From: Tolypothrix sp. NIES-4075
Lineage (GTDB): Bacteria; Cyanobacteriota; Cyanobacteriia; Cyanobacteriales; Nostocaceae
NCBI RefSeq assembly: GCF_002218085.1
Contig: NZ_BDUC01000001.1
Coordinates: 497,955-561,954 of the forward strand
Direction of reading: 5' to 3'
Length of the DNA: 64,000 nucleotides
How positions within the stretch are numbered: position 1 is the stretch's first letter; each line of letters opens with the position of its first letter. The position numbers and the translations under genes were made by a program. The notes beneath the pieces are model-generated. The model was not told the origin of the DNA and did no database searches. It saw only the letters and a program-made list of their open reading frames with translations. Below, piece by piece: positions 8,319 to 17,476 of the stretch.

Positions 8319-9242
8319 TTATCGCGCCCATTGCTGCAAAATGTAAGCGTAAAAAGCCTCTTTATCAACTTTATCCATTGCCGAAATTTTCCTACCTCCA
8401 GATACTACTTTAGTTCGTCCTTGACTCAAACCAGTTGTGACAATTTCTGTTTCCCACTCGCGCAATTGATAAAACTCTGGATGAGCGAGATAAGCTGTTG
8501 CTAACACATCCCAAAAATAATAATCTTGGGGAATAACTAACGCATAACATTGTCCTGCCAAATCAGAAATGGGATAATGGCGTTGTCGTCCCATTTTGTA
8601 AACAACCTCAGATGTCACGGGTACATTGTTAGTTAAATCCAAAGGACACATGATAATTTCAATTTGACTTTCCCACACTCGTGCTGCGGAAATAGGGTCC
8701 CAATAAACATTCCATTCAGCTGAACCGTCTTGTCCTGCTTCCAGACTTTTTTCTACATTACCACCAACATTTAACGCACCACCCATCCAGACAATCTTGT
8801 CAATTTTCGCTTCAATTTCTGGTGCTTTATCTAAGGCTACTGCGACTGTGGTTAAGGGACCCGTTACCATCAACGTTACTGGTAATGGTGCATCACGCAA
8901 CACTTGTATCATGAAATCTTGACCTGGTTGGGCAAGCAGAGGTGTGCTAATAGTTTCGTTTTGATTGAGAATCGGTAGATGATCCACAATAAACGAATCG
9001 CGACGGTAGAGACGGGGGAAAGGATTAATACCGCGTACAGTGCTTAAAGCTACCGGGATATGAGAAGATTTCATCAAATCTAAAATTTTGCGTGTAGCGC
9101 TGACAGCGGGTTCAGCGTAGCAATCAGCGGGAGTGACGACGACACCCAAAAGTTCAATATGATCCATCGTCATCAGTAGCATAGTTGCAAGATAATCATC
9201 AACACCACCATCGTGATCCATTAAAACGAGTTGTTTAGACAT
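8319..9242 (-). CDS. nucleoside hydrolase (inosine/uridine-preferring family)
   Basis: The protein cleaves the N-glycosidic bond of ribonucleosides to release base and ribose. The diagnostic calcium-binding N-terminal cluster is present as LMDHDGGVDDYLA, and later come VTGPLTTVAVAL, IVWMGGALNVGGN and SAEWNVYWDP. The open frame extends upstream to 9410, but the family N-terminus begins at the ATG at 9242 (307 aa). Its start lies only 18 bases from the divergent deaminase start, so the two promoters must lie within each other's coding sequence. Released ribose would fit the ribokinase further along, although the two are not adjacent. Exact base preference cannot be read from the sequence. Confidence 0.9.
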   Translation of the reverse strand: MSKQLVLMDHDGGVDDYLATMLLMTMDHIELLGVVVTPADCYAEPAVSATRKILDLMKSSHIPVALSTVRGINPFPRLYRRDSFIVDHLPILNQNETISTPLLAQPGQDFMIQVLRDAPLPVTLMVTGPLTTVAVALDKAPEIEAKIDKIVWMGGALNVGGNVEKSLEAGQDGSAEWNVYWDPISAARVWESQIEIIMCPLDLTNNVPVTSEVVYKMGRQRHYPISDLAGQCYALVIPQDYYFWDVLATAYLAHPEFYQLREWETEIVTTGLSQGRTKVVSGGRKISAMDKVDKEAFYAYILQQWAR

Positions 9243-9260
9243 AAGTAGGAGAATTAACAA

Positions 9261-9692
9261 ATGGATGAATTTATGCAAGCTGCCGTAGACGAAGCAAAAC
9301 AAGGTAGACAAGAAGGTGGAATTCCCATCGGTTCCATTCTCGTCAAAGATGGCAAAATCGTCGGCAGAGGGCACAACAAGCGCGTACAAGACAGCGATCC
9401 TGTCACCCATGCCGAAATTGATTGTCTCCGCAACGCCGGCAGAATTGGCAGCTACAAAGGTACAACACTCTATTCAACCTTAATGCCGTGCTATTTGTGT
9501 GCTGGGGCAGTGGTGCAATTTGGGATAAAAAAAGTTATCGCCGGCGAATCTAGAACCTTTCCCGGTGCGAAAGAATTTATGGTATCCCACGGTGTCGAAG
9601 TTATTGATTTGAATCTGGATGAATGCGAACAAATGATGAGTGAATTTATCGAAACCAACCCCGAATTGTGGAATGAAGACATTGGGAAGTAG
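9261..9692 (+). CDS. zinc-dependent nucleoside/cytosine deaminase
   Basis: This is a 143-residue cytidine-deaminase-fold enzyme with the zinc motif HAE (THAEIDCLRNAGR) and PCXXC (LMPCYLCAGAV). The surrounding sequence (EGGIPIGSILVKDGKIVGRG, YKGTTLYSTL, and a C-terminal ETNPELWNEDIG) resembles yeast-type cytosine deaminase more than tRNA adenosine deaminase. It probably converts cytosine to uracil in salvage; guanine or other bases remain possible. It is divergent from the nucleoside hydrolase, which would supply free bases. Confidence 0.88.
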   Translation: MDEFMQAAVDEAKQGRQEGGIPIGSILVKDGKIVGRGHNKRVQDSDPVTHAEIDCLRNAGRIGSYKGTTLYSTLMPCYLCAGAVVQFGIKKVIAGESRTFPGAKEFMVSHGVEVIDLNLDECEQMMSEFIETNPELWNEDIGK

Positions 9693-9751
9693 AGACGCGA
9701 TTAATCGCGTCTGTACAAAAGAGTTGTAGAGACGCGATTAATCGCGTCTGT
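9689..9751. repeat. two copies of GTAGAGACGCGATTAATCGCGTCTGT
   Basis: Two 26-base palindromic units (core GACGCGATTAATCGCGTC) sit 36 bases apart directly after the deaminase stop. Each can fold into a perfect hairpin, and they may act as the transcript end. Same family as at 8085. Confidence 0.7.
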
Positions 9752-9850
9752 TGTTGGGCATTGGGCATCTTGGAATCAACTGCACCACCAACGCGCTTCT
9801 TGCCCTTAGTGGCGATCGCGCGATCGCTAACTAATGTCTTGATTAGTCTT

Positions 9851-9884
9851 GTAGGGTGCGTTAGGCTTTGCTAACGCACCCTAC
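9851..9884. repeat. GTAGGGTGCGTTAG...CTAACGCACCCTAC inverted repeat
   Basis: A 34-base near-perfect palindrome of the family also found at 21671 and 31174. The stretch from 9752 to 10338 holds no gene that I can see. It ends in an AT-rich region with the tract TATGTATTTTTCGGAAGTTT, which partly recurs near 11908. Confidence 0.65.
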
Positions 9885-10338
9885 GTATATTTCAAAAATC
9901 TGCGGAGGAGTCTTATACCCTTGAAAGCCCCAAGGCATCGGGGGGACTATAGTTCGGTTCTTAATCGGGTGCATCTTCATACAGAATTGGTATTAGTATT
10001 ATTTTGTGGCTTAATAATTTACAATATCTTCATCTACTTTTTGCATAATTAAAAACTTTATTTTGCGGTTTAATAATTTACAATATCTTTATCGACATCT
10101 TTTATTTAAACGTGTTAACAAAAAAGCTTTAATTTATGTATTTTTCGGAAGTTTAAATTGTCTGATTATGAAATAAATTATTCTAAATTTGGTAATTAAG
10201 TTTACAGAAAATGTAAATGACCCAGATAGTTGCTTCCTTGTATCTTAGTAATCAAGCAAGCAGTTGAGCCGCAGAAACAAAGCAATCAACTACTAGCTCA
10301 AATCAAACCTTCCTAACTTTATTTAAGGAGTAACAATC

Positions 10339-10593
10339 ATGGAATCTAACTTATTTATCGAATTGTCTGAAGAGCAACAAGAAATCGTAGCTGGTGGCTT
10401 TACTTTTAATACCGGTTCCTTCTTTGATGCAAGTCAGATCAGTAAGACCACTGCTCTCACCTTCCTAGGCGCAAGTTCATCAACTGCTAATGGTACTACT
10501 ACAGGCGCAGGTTTCACATATAATAACGCCGAGCTAAGTCAATTCCTGTCAAATGGTGGTGGAACCACAATCAGTCAGCCTTTAAGTGCATAG
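10339..10593 (+). CDS. double-glycine leader precursor peptide 1 (CTB-type bacteriocin family)
   Basis: An 84-residue peptide preceded by AAGGAG. The N-terminus LFIELSEEQQEIVAGG is a classic double-glycine leader cut by C39 peptidases. The predicted mature part is about 64 residues, rich in Thr, Ser, Asn, Phe and Gly (FTFNTGSFFDASQ..., ending SQPLSA), with no cysteines. Its position ahead of a peptidase-containing exporter supports a secreted bacteriocin-like or signalling peptide. Activity cannot be deduced. Confidence 0.85.
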   Translation: MESNLFIELSEEQQEIVAGGFTFNTGSFFDASQISKTTALTFLGASSSTANGTTTGAGFTYNNAELSQFLSNGGGTTISQPLSA

Positions 10594-10611
10594 ACTGAAT
10601 TACCTGTAGAC

Positions 10612-10681
10612 GGATTCCAAAGTTTTTCCTAATCTCTCATTAATTTGAGAGAAACCTTAGGAAAAGTAAACTCTGGAATCC
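10612..10681 (+). terminator. long hairpin after precursor 1
   Basis: Nested complementary arms GGATTCC/GGAATCC, TTTTCCTAA/TTAGGAAAA and CTCTC/GAGAG form one extended stem-loop just after the gene. It may stabilise or partly end the transcript. There is no strong T-run at its 3' side. Confidence 0.5.
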
Positions 10682-10749
10682 TCTGAAACAAAGCAATCAA
10701 CTACTCGCTCAAACAAATCCTTCTCAACTTTATTTAAGGAGTAACAATC

Positions 10750-11004
10750 ATGGAATCTAACTTGTTTATCGAATTGTCTGAAGAGCAACAAGAAGTTGTA
10801 GCTGGTGGCTTTACTTTTAATACCGGTTCCTTCTTTGATGCAAGTCAGTTCAGTAAGACCACTGCCCTCAGCTTCGCAGGCGCAAGTTCATCAACTGCTA
10901 ATGGTACTACTACAGGCGCAGGTTTCACATATAATAACGCCGAGCTAAGTCAATTCCTGTCAAATGGTGGTGGAACCACGATAACCCAGCCTTTAAGTGC
11001 ATAG
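10750..11004 (+). CDS. double-glycine leader precursor peptide 2 (duplicate of peptide 1)
   Basis: An 84-residue near-twin of the upstream peptide, with the same AAGGAG site and leader (ELSEEQQEVVAGG). It differs at only a few residues: Ile/Val in the leader, QIS to QFS, TFLG to SFAG, and SQPLSA to TQPLSA. Changes fall in both leader and mature part, so the copies may be diverging in activity. Confidence 0.85.
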   Translation: MESNLFIELSEEQQEVVAGGFTFNTGSFFDASQFSKTTALSFAGASSSTANGTTTGAGFTYNNAELSQFLSNGGGTTITQPLSA

Positions 11005-11022
11005 ACTGAATTACCTGTAGAC

Positions 11023-11092
11023 GGATTCCAAAGTTTTTCCTAATCTCTCATTAATTTGAGAGAAACCTTAGGAAAAGTAAACTCTAGAATCC
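11023..11092 (+). terminator. long hairpin after precursor 2
   Basis: Second copy of the nested stem-loop at 10612, with one base changed in the outermost stem (TAGAATCC against TGGAATCC). Confidence 0.5.
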
Positions 11093-11299
11093 TCCACTGA
11101 ATTCACATTCCTACTGATTGTTGTCTTTAAGTTAGTCAACTATCAGGTAGATGTGCGGTGTTGGTAGAGACGCTCTTAATAGCATCTCTACCAACAATCG
11201 TCGAAGATAACAGTTTATTGCTAGAAAAATTTGGTCTATTTTCTTGCTGTGAAATTGTACAAAATAGCAAAACCCTGAGGTAATATTTTGTCTGATTAT

Positions 11300-11611
11300 A
11301 TGGAATCAAAAAACTCTGAATTATTCATAGATTTATCCGAACAGGAACTGGAAGCCGTTGCTGGCGGACGACGGCGAAGACAGTCACAGGCATTATCACT
11401 CTTCTTCCAGATGACACATATTAGTACTTCTGGAAGTAATGCAATCCATATTTCAAACGATGGTTTTTCCTCGTTGCAACAATCTGCATATGAGTCAACG
11501 CAAATTACTCTTGGAATTAATTCGTTATCCGGAGGTCGTGGAAATAGCAAGCGTGGAAGAAATTCAAGTTCCGAAAATTTATTATATTGGTTGTTGATGC
11601 TTTTAAGCTAA
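11300..11611 (+). CDS. double-glycine leader precursor peptide 3, arginine-rich mature part
   Basis: About 103 residues from the ATG at 11300 (the frame is open from a TTG at 11288). The leader LFIDLSEQELEAVAGG matches the two upstream peptides, but the predicted mature part begins RRRRQSQ, has a second basic patch (GGRGNSKRGRNSSSEN) and ends in a hydrophobic LLYWLLMLLS. A cationic peptide with a hydrophobic tail would suit membrane activity. That is inference. Confidence 0.75.
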   Translation: MESKNSELFIDLSEQELEAVAGGRRRRQSQALSLFFQMTHISTSGSNAIHISNDGFSSLQQSAYESTQITLGINSLSGGRGNSKRGRNSSSENLLYWLLMLLS

Positions 11612-11799
11612 ATGAAATAGCACCGTCATTCGATTTGGAATTTTGCGAAAAGTTGCGTGGGGCGGGTCTCCCGACTTGAGCAAACTTTTCAAGACAGATT
11701 TACGATTTTGGATTAACCTCTCCTTTAAATAAGAGGCTTGCAAAGTGATTTTTTTGTTTTTTATCTCCGTAAACCAAGAAGCTTGAAACCTTTTTTAGG

Positions 11800-11834
11800 T
11801 TGCGCGATTTTGACTGGAATCCAAAATCGCGCAA
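11800..11834. repeat. perfect 13-bp inverted repeat TTGCGCGATTTTG
   Basis: TTGCGCGATTTTG and its exact reverse complement are separated by 9 bases in the 515-base gap between precursor 3 and the exporter. It may be a terminator-like hairpin or an operator. The rest of the gap (to 12126) is AT-rich, and no further gene is visible. Confidence 0.55.
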
Positions 11835-12126
11835 TCTAAAATTGCAGCGTCATAATATTTCCGTAAATCGAGGTGCATTCCTAAGATTGTACTTCCCAAA
11901 CTTATATGTATGTATTTTTCGGAAATTGAGGTTGCATAAATGTGTAATTAATTGTGTCGATAACCGCAACGAAATTAGCATAAAGCATTAATGCGTTATT
12001 TCTTTATAGAATTTATCATGCTGAAAGCAACAGTTATATCGTTGCGTTTCTTTATCCTATCTTTCTAAAACAATCCATACTTTTTTAATCTACCGATAAA
12101 TAAATTAAGACAAGCGCTTTGGATTT

Positions 12127-14277
12127 ATGAAATACTCTCATGTTCCCCAACATAGTGAAGAAGACTGCGGTGCAGCTTGTCTGGCTTCAATTGCTAAATA
12201 TTATGGACGTACTTTCACCTTAAATCATATTCGCGAGGCTGTAGGCACTGGACAATTAGGCACAACTTTATTAGGACTTAAACGTGGGGCAGAAACACTT
12301 GGATTTAATGCCCGTCCGGTTAAAACTTCGCCAGAACTTTTAAACCGAATAAAGGAAGCACCCCTACCAGCAATTATTCACTGGAAAGGAAATCACTGGG
12401 TTGTTTTATACGGTAATAAAGGTAAAAAATGTGTAGTTGCCGATCCAGCAGTCGGTGTCCGTTATCTCTCCAAACAAGATTTAGCAGAGAATTGGACAGA
12501 TTGGTTGATGCTATTGGTGGAACCAGATCCAGTCCGCTTTTTTGCACAAAAAGACGATCGCATTGGTGGGTTTTCGCGTTTCTTCAAGCGTGTCTGGGCT
12601 TTTCGCGGAATATTGGCGCAAGCGTTACCCTTAAACCTCGTCTTAGGACTGATGTCTTTAGCTTCGCCTTTTCTGCTGCAAATCCTAACCGATGATGTAC
12701 TGGTTCGAGGTGATACCAAGCTGCTCACGACTGTAGCGATCGTTGTGGTAGTGATGAATTTTATTTCCCGCAGCCTTTCATTTATCCAATCTCACTTAAT
12801 CGCTCACTTTGCACAACGTCTGCAATTAGGTCTAGTCCTAGAATTTGCCAGGACTATTCTCCGGTTACCTCTTTCTTATTACGAAGCACGTCGCAGCGGA
12901 GAAATTGTCAGTCGCTTGCGAGATATTGACCAGATTAATCAGTTAGTTGCTCAAGTGGTTGTTGGTTTACCCAGCCAATTTTTTATTGCGCTGGTTTCGT
13001 TTAGTTTCATGATTTTTTATAGCTGGAAGCTTACCGCAGTAGCTGTATTTATCTCGGTAGTAATGACTTTATCTACGATAGTTTTTCAGCCGACTTTGCA
13101 GCAAAAAACTCGTGAGCTTTTAGTTCAAGAAGCAGAAACGCAAGGCGTTTTAGTAGAAACCTTTAAAGGCGCACTTACCATCAAAACTACGACGGCTGAA
13201 CCGCAATTTTGGGATGAGTTACAAACCCGATTTGGTCGTGTTGCTAACGTCACATTCCGCACAATTCAAATCGGCATTATTAATAATACCTTCTCTGGCT
13301 TGATTTCTGCTACTGGCGGCATTGTTTTACTCTGGGTTGGTGGCAATTTGGTAATTAACCCGGCAGAAAACTTAAGTATTGGGCAGTTATTGGCATTTAA
13401 CTCGATGAATGGCAATTATCTGGGCTTAATTGGTACTCTCATCGGTTTCGTAGACGAGTTTACTCGTGCCAAAACTGCTACACAACGCTTAACGGAAGTT
13501 ATAGACGCGACTCAAGAAAATCAAGGCGACGAGAAAAAGCCTTTTGCTAACATCCCTGGAGATACTGACATTATTTGTACAAATGTCAACTTCCATTATG
13601 CAGGTCGAGTTGAACTTATAGAAAACTTTTCTTTAACAATACCGGGCGGTAAAGTGACTGCCCTTATCGGCAAATCGGGTTGTGGTAAAAGTACGATCGC
13701 CAAACTTATTGCTGGGTTATATCCACTGCAATCTGGAAATATTCGCATTGGACTTTATAACCTCAATGACCTTTCCCTTGATTGTCTCCGGCAACAAGTC
13801 GTTCTCGTTCCTCAAGACGCTCATTTTTGGAGTCGTTCTATTATAGAAAATTTTCGTTTAGGAGCGCCTCACGTTACATTTGAACAGATTGTGAGAGCTT
13901 GCCAAATTGCTGAGGCAGATGATTTTATCACTAGACTTCCAAATAAATATCAAACTATCTTAGGAGAATTTGGTGCAAATATTTCTGGTGGTCAACGTCA
14001 GCGACTGGCAATAGCACGAGCGATTGTTACAGAACCACCAGTTTTGATTTTAGATGAATCGACTGGTGGACTCGATCCAGTCAGTGAAGCGCAAGTTTTA
14101 GAGCAACTCTTCCACCATCGTCGCGGTAAAACTACAATTTTGATTACCCACCGTCCCAAAGTTATTAATCGAGCTGATTGGATCGTGTTGCTGGATGGGG
14201 GTAAGCTGAAACTTCAAGGTTCTCTGGAGGATTTGCACTCCAAACCAGGAGACCATTTGGATTTTTTAATTCCCTGA
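12127..14277 (+). CDS. peptidase-containing ABC transporter (C39 peptidase, leader-cleaving exporter)
   Basis: This 716-residue protein cuts double-glycine leaders and exports the mature peptide. Residues 1-135 form the C39 cysteine peptidase: EEDCGAACL with Cys14, GNHWVVLYG with His90 and ADPA with Asp106. The membrane domain spans about residues 155-450. The ATPase domain follows, with Walker A GKSGCGKST, signature ISGGQRQRLAIARA and Walker B VLILDEST. The length and domain order are standard for the family. It lies between the precursor genes and an HlyD adaptor, so it is the processing exporter of this locus. Confidence 0.95.
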   Translation: MKYSHVPQHSEEDCGAACLASIAKYYGRTFTLNHIREAVGTGQLGTTLLGLKRGAETLGFNARPVKTSPELLNRIKEAPLPAIIHWKGNHWVVLYGNKGKKCVVADPAVGVRYLSKQDLAENWTDWLMLLVEPDPVRFFAQKDDRIGGFSRFFKRVWAFRGILAQALPLNLVLGLMSLASPFLLQILTDDVLVRGDTKLLTTVAIVVVVMNFISRSLSFIQSHLIAHFAQRLQLGLVLEFARTILRLPLSYYEARRSGEIVSRLRDIDQINQLVAQVVVGLPSQFFIALVSFSFMIFYSWKLTAVAVFISVVMTLSTIVFQPTLQQKTRELLVQEAETQGVLVETFKGALTIKTTTAEPQFWDELQTRFGRVANVTFRTIQIGIINNTFSGLISATGGIVLLWVGGNLVINPAENLSIGQLLAFNSMNGNYLGLIGTLIGFVDEFTRAKTATQRLTEVIDATQENQGDEKKPFANIPGDTDIICTNVNFHYAGRVELIENFSLTIPGGKVTALIGKSGCGKSTIAKLIAGLYPLQSGNIRIGLYNLNDLSLDCLRQQVVLVPQDAHFWSRSIIENFRLGAPHVTFEQIVRACQIAEADDFITRLPNKYQTILGEFGANISGGQRQRLAIARAIVTEPPVLILDESTGGLDPVSEAQVLEQLFHHRRGKTTILITHRPKVINRADWIVLLDGGKLKLQGSLEDLHSKPGDHLDFLIP

Positions 14278-14499
14278 AATTGTTATTTGTTAGTTGTTGG
14301 TGAACCACTGCGCTATCGCGCTCTGCCGACTTGTTCGCGCAGCGTCTCCCCTTGGGAGAAGCAAGTGGTGAACCCGAAGGGTTGTTAGTTGTTGGTTGTT
14401 AGTTGACGGTTAACAGTTATCAACTATGAAAATTCCACTATCAACTATCCACTATCTACTAACAATAGCCAAATAACAACTAACAATCAACATATTACT
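14278..14499. repeat. short tandem repeats (GTTAGTTGTTGGT and TATCAACTATC types)
   Basis: The 222 bases between exporter and adaptor genes are made of short AT-rich repeats plus a palindromic GCGCAGCGTCTCCCCTTGGG segment. No terminator was seen, so the two genes may still be co-transcribed. Confidence 0.6.
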
Positions 14500-15897
14500 A
14501 TGCTCTACACTTCTAGTAAAAAACTCCTTCCCACATTTCAAAGTGACGAGTTTCTTCCTCCTATTAGTCCTTGGACATCTTTAGCCGGAATATTTCTCGT
14601 TGCAACTGTTGGGACTGCGATTGGTGTATCTTCCTGGGTTAAATACAATGTGACGGTAAAAGCTCCGGCTACTGTGCGTCCTATCGGAGACACGCGAGTG
14701 GTGCAACCGGAAATGGAAGGCACCGTCACAAGTATCTTGGTTAAAGAAAATCAGATTGTCAAGCGTGGGGATGCGATCGCCCGTCTTGATGACGAGCAAC
14801 TGCAAATTAAAAAGAGCCAGCTGCAAGGTAATATTGAGCAGAGCAAGTTACAGCTTGTTCAAATGTATGCTCAAATTAGGAGTTTAGAGGTTCAAATTGT
14901 TGCTGAAAAAACAGTTGTAGATCGAGCGATCGCTTCTGCGAAGGCAGATTTAGCACGAAATGAAAGAGAATATCAAGACCGACAAGTTACAACAACAAGC
15001 GAATTGCTAGAAGCAAAAGCCAACTTGCAAAAAGCTTTTACTGATTTGCAAAAATCTCAGGCTGATTTAAAGTTTGCCGAAGTGGATCGCGATCGCTATA
15101 AGCAACTCTCAGAAAGCGGAGCAGTAAGTAAGCGCGATTATGATGGTAAACAATTACTTGTTCAGCAGTCACAATCAACACTTCAAGGTCAACGAAAAGT
15201 TATTGAAATTGCCCAAGCAAAAGTTTTAACGGCTCAAGCTGCACTCAATCCCAGCCGAGCAACAGTAGCGATCGCTTCTGAACGTATTGCCCAAGAAATT
15301 GCTAAAGGTGAAGCAACTATCGCCACTTTGGATAAAGAAAAACAGGCTTTAATTCAGCGGCGAGTTGAAGTCCAAAACCAACTCAACCAATATCGACAAG
15401 ATATCCAACAACTCAATACTCAACTCCACAATAGCATTGTTCGCGCTACCAGTGATGGCATCATCCTCAAGATGAATTTACGTAACCCCGGTCAAGTTGT
15501 GCGAGTGGGAGATGCTATTGCCGAAATTGTGCCGCAAAATTCTCCTTTAGTTATTAAAGCAATGGTTCCTGCTGGAGAAGTTAAAAAAGTTGAAGTTGGT
15601 CAAAAGGTACAATTGCGAGTTAATGGCTGTCCCTATCCTGATTACGGTACTCTCCAAGGTACTGTCAGCACTATTTCTCCTGACGCCATTACACCTCAAA
15701 CTAGCAATACAGGTTCTACAACACCTGCTGCCAGTTATTTTGAAGCAACAGTAAAACCGGAAATGTTAAAATTCGGACACGGCGTTCATCAATGCTCTAT
15801 TCAAGCCGGAATGGATGCCACAGCTGATATTATTTCCAAAGAAGAGACAGCACTGCAATTCATGTTGAGAAAAGCACGGTTAATTACGGATGTATAG
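14500..15897 (+). CDS. HlyD-family periplasmic adaptor (membrane fusion protein)
   Basis: The 465-residue protein has one N-terminal membrane helix (about residues 28-50), a split lipoyl domain (QPEMEGTVTSILVKENQIVKRGDAI, residues about 70-95), a long coiled coil (about 100-310) and the second lipoyl and barrel region (SIVRATSDGIILKMNL...). Such adaptors link an inner-membrane ABC exporter to an outer-membrane TolC channel. It follows the peptidase-exporter gene. No TolC gene is in the window, so the channel must be shared. Confidence 0.9.
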   Translation: MLYTSSKKLLPTFQSDEFLPPISPWTSLAGIFLVATVGTAIGVSSWVKYNVTVKAPATVRPIGDTRVVQPEMEGTVTSILVKENQIVKRGDAIARLDDEQLQIKKSQLQGNIEQSKLQLVQMYAQIRSLEVQIVAEKTVVDRAIASAKADLARNEREYQDRQVTTTSELLEAKANLQKAFTDLQKSQADLKFAEVDRDRYKQLSESGAVSKRDYDGKQLLVQQSQSTLQGQRKVIEIAQAKVLTAQAALNPSRATVAIASERIAQEIAKGEATIATLDKEKQALIQRRVEVQNQLNQYRQDIQQLNTQLHNSIVRATSDGIILKMNLRNPGQVVRVGDAIAEIVPQNSPLVIKAMVPAGEVKKVEVGQKVQLRVNGCPYPDYGTLQGTVSTISPDAITPQTSNTGSTTPAASYFEATVKPEMLKFGHGVHQCSIQAGMDATADIISKEETALQFMLRKARLITDV

Positions 15898-16140
15898 AGA
15901 ATGGGTAATTGGAAATTGGGAATTGGTAAGAAAGGAGGGGGAAAGGGGAAAGGGGAAAACTCTTCTTCCTTTACCCTTTTCCCCTCTTCAAAAACCCATT
16001 CCCCATGACGGCAGGTGCTTGAAGCCGGGAGACCCTTTCGGCAACAGCGAGTGGGGGTAACGAACATGACCGCGCTGCCTCACCAACGCACTGCCTCCCC
16101 CATTACCTATTACCAATTCCCTATTCCCATGTATTTTTAG
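15898..16140. repeat. STRR block and GC-rich palindromic repeat
   Basis: GGGAATTGG and GGGGAAAGG-type heptamer arrays flank a GC-rich segment beginning GACGGCAGGTGCTTGAAGCC, which interrupts the space between the adaptor gene and the next gene. Part of it recurs near 37490-37590 (CTGCCGTCATGGGG). Nothing coding was seen from 15898 to 16280. Confidence 0.55.
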
Positions 16141-16280
16141 GAAATCAAAATAGTATATTTTAACAAATATTCTGTCTACTTACGACAGTCAATTTGGCAT
16201 AAATAAGTCATGTATTATCTAGCATTTTACTTATATTATAGGAGAATAACTACCTAAAGTAATGCTTTGCAATCTACCTA

Positions 16281-16970
16281 ATGTCTTTACCAATTGTAGT
16301 TTTAACTATTTACATCTTAACCTTTATCTGGTTATTGAGATATTTTTATGGAACTAAGCAAGCATTGCAGTGGTGGTCTTCCAGACAGTCTCTGAGGCTT
16401 TCGTTAGAAGCTGAGAATATTAGAGATGGTTTATTGCAAGAATCTTTCACAATGCGCCGCAGTTTAGAACTGTCGTCTGTAGATAGCATGGGGTTATCAC
16501 CCACAACTGAAGAACATTTACAGAGAATTAATAGTTTTCATCAATCCTTGACGCAATTAAGCGATCGCCTTTCTCCGGCATACATACAAGATAGCTTACC
16601 TTTAGCAATTGAGTCCTTATTAAAACTATGGGTAGAATCTCATCCATATCTAGATTTCTGTATCGACATGCCAAATTACTGGCGGTATGAACCACCAGAA
16701 CGCAGTCTTGTCGTTTTAAACACTCTAGAAGAGTTGCTAAGAATAAGTTTGCCTGAATTGGTACAACTATCTGTTTATATTAGCTTAAAACAACACAAAA
16801 ATATAAGTCAGCTTGTAGTAAAAATTACTGACCCAGATATATCTGCACTTATCTTTTACTCTCATAAATCGGAATTCAACTATCTTTGCAAAAGTTTTCG
16901 ATTTTTAACATCAGGTAAATGCTTTTATCGCAGTCAAAAACCTAGTGTGGCTTGGTATTTTTACTGGTAA
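16281..16970 (+). CDS. membrane-anchored degenerate histidine-kinase-like protein (229 aa)
   Basis: The N-terminus is a single membrane helix (LPIVVLTIYILTFIWLLRYF). Then follow a helical region (RLSLEAENIRDGLLQESFTM...) that resembles a kinase dimerisation helix lacking a clear phospho-acceptor His, and a C-terminal region that could be a degraded ATPase fold. I see no N box or DXGXG motif. It sits between the bacteriocin exporter genes and a response regulator, so a sensory or immunity role is plausible. The family is not recognised. Confidence 0.55.
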   Translation: MSLPIVVLTIYILTFIWLLRYFYGTKQALQWWSSRQSLRLSLEAENIRDGLLQESFTMRRSLELSSVDSMGLSPTTEEHLQRINSFHQSLTQLSDRLSPAYIQDSLPLAIESLLKLWVESHPYLDFCIDMPNYWRYEPPERSLVVLNTLEELLRISLPELVQLSVYISLKQHKNISQLVVKITDPDISALIFYSHKSEFNYLCKSFRFLTSGKCFYRSQKPSVAWYFYW

Positions 16971-17476
16971 TCTAAAATTAATTGTTAAGTGTTAACAGTT
17001 GACAGTTAACGGTAAACCATTACATTTTTTACTTTAAACAAAGTTTATTTATACTTTAAAAAACACCTATAAACATAATTTTTCTTAGTGGAAACTTTAT
17101 AAAGTTTAAAAGACTTTCTCTATACAATCTTATTATTGTTTACCAAATAGTAGTGGCTACATTACATAACATTAGCTGGATATTAGGCATACGATATCGG
17201 CAGATATTACAGAAACTTTAAAATGTGATGTTCATAGAATAGTGTAAATTCAAAAACAAGCTGATAATTACGTACTACCAGGTGCATCCCAAAGCGTGTA
17301 AGTATAAACCCACAGGCTGTCAGCCTGAAGCTGGATATATATAAACGCCAGGACTGTAAAGCAGCTTACATATTGGGTTACTTGCAAAAATCTTCTATGT
17401 CCGTGTAACCTTACCTGTTCGGGTTAGGGGTACACAATTGGTATGCTCCCCGTACTTAATTACAAAGAAGTTAATA

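Larger units (their letters stand above)
10274..11095 (+). repeat. 411-bp tandem duplication containing a precursor peptide gene
   Basis: Two consecutive units (about 10274-10684 and 10685-11095) match over the leader, ribosome-binding site, gene and downstream hairpin. The offset is 411 bases throughout and only scattered substitutions are seen. This is a recent duplication of a whole precursor cassette. Confidence 0.85.
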
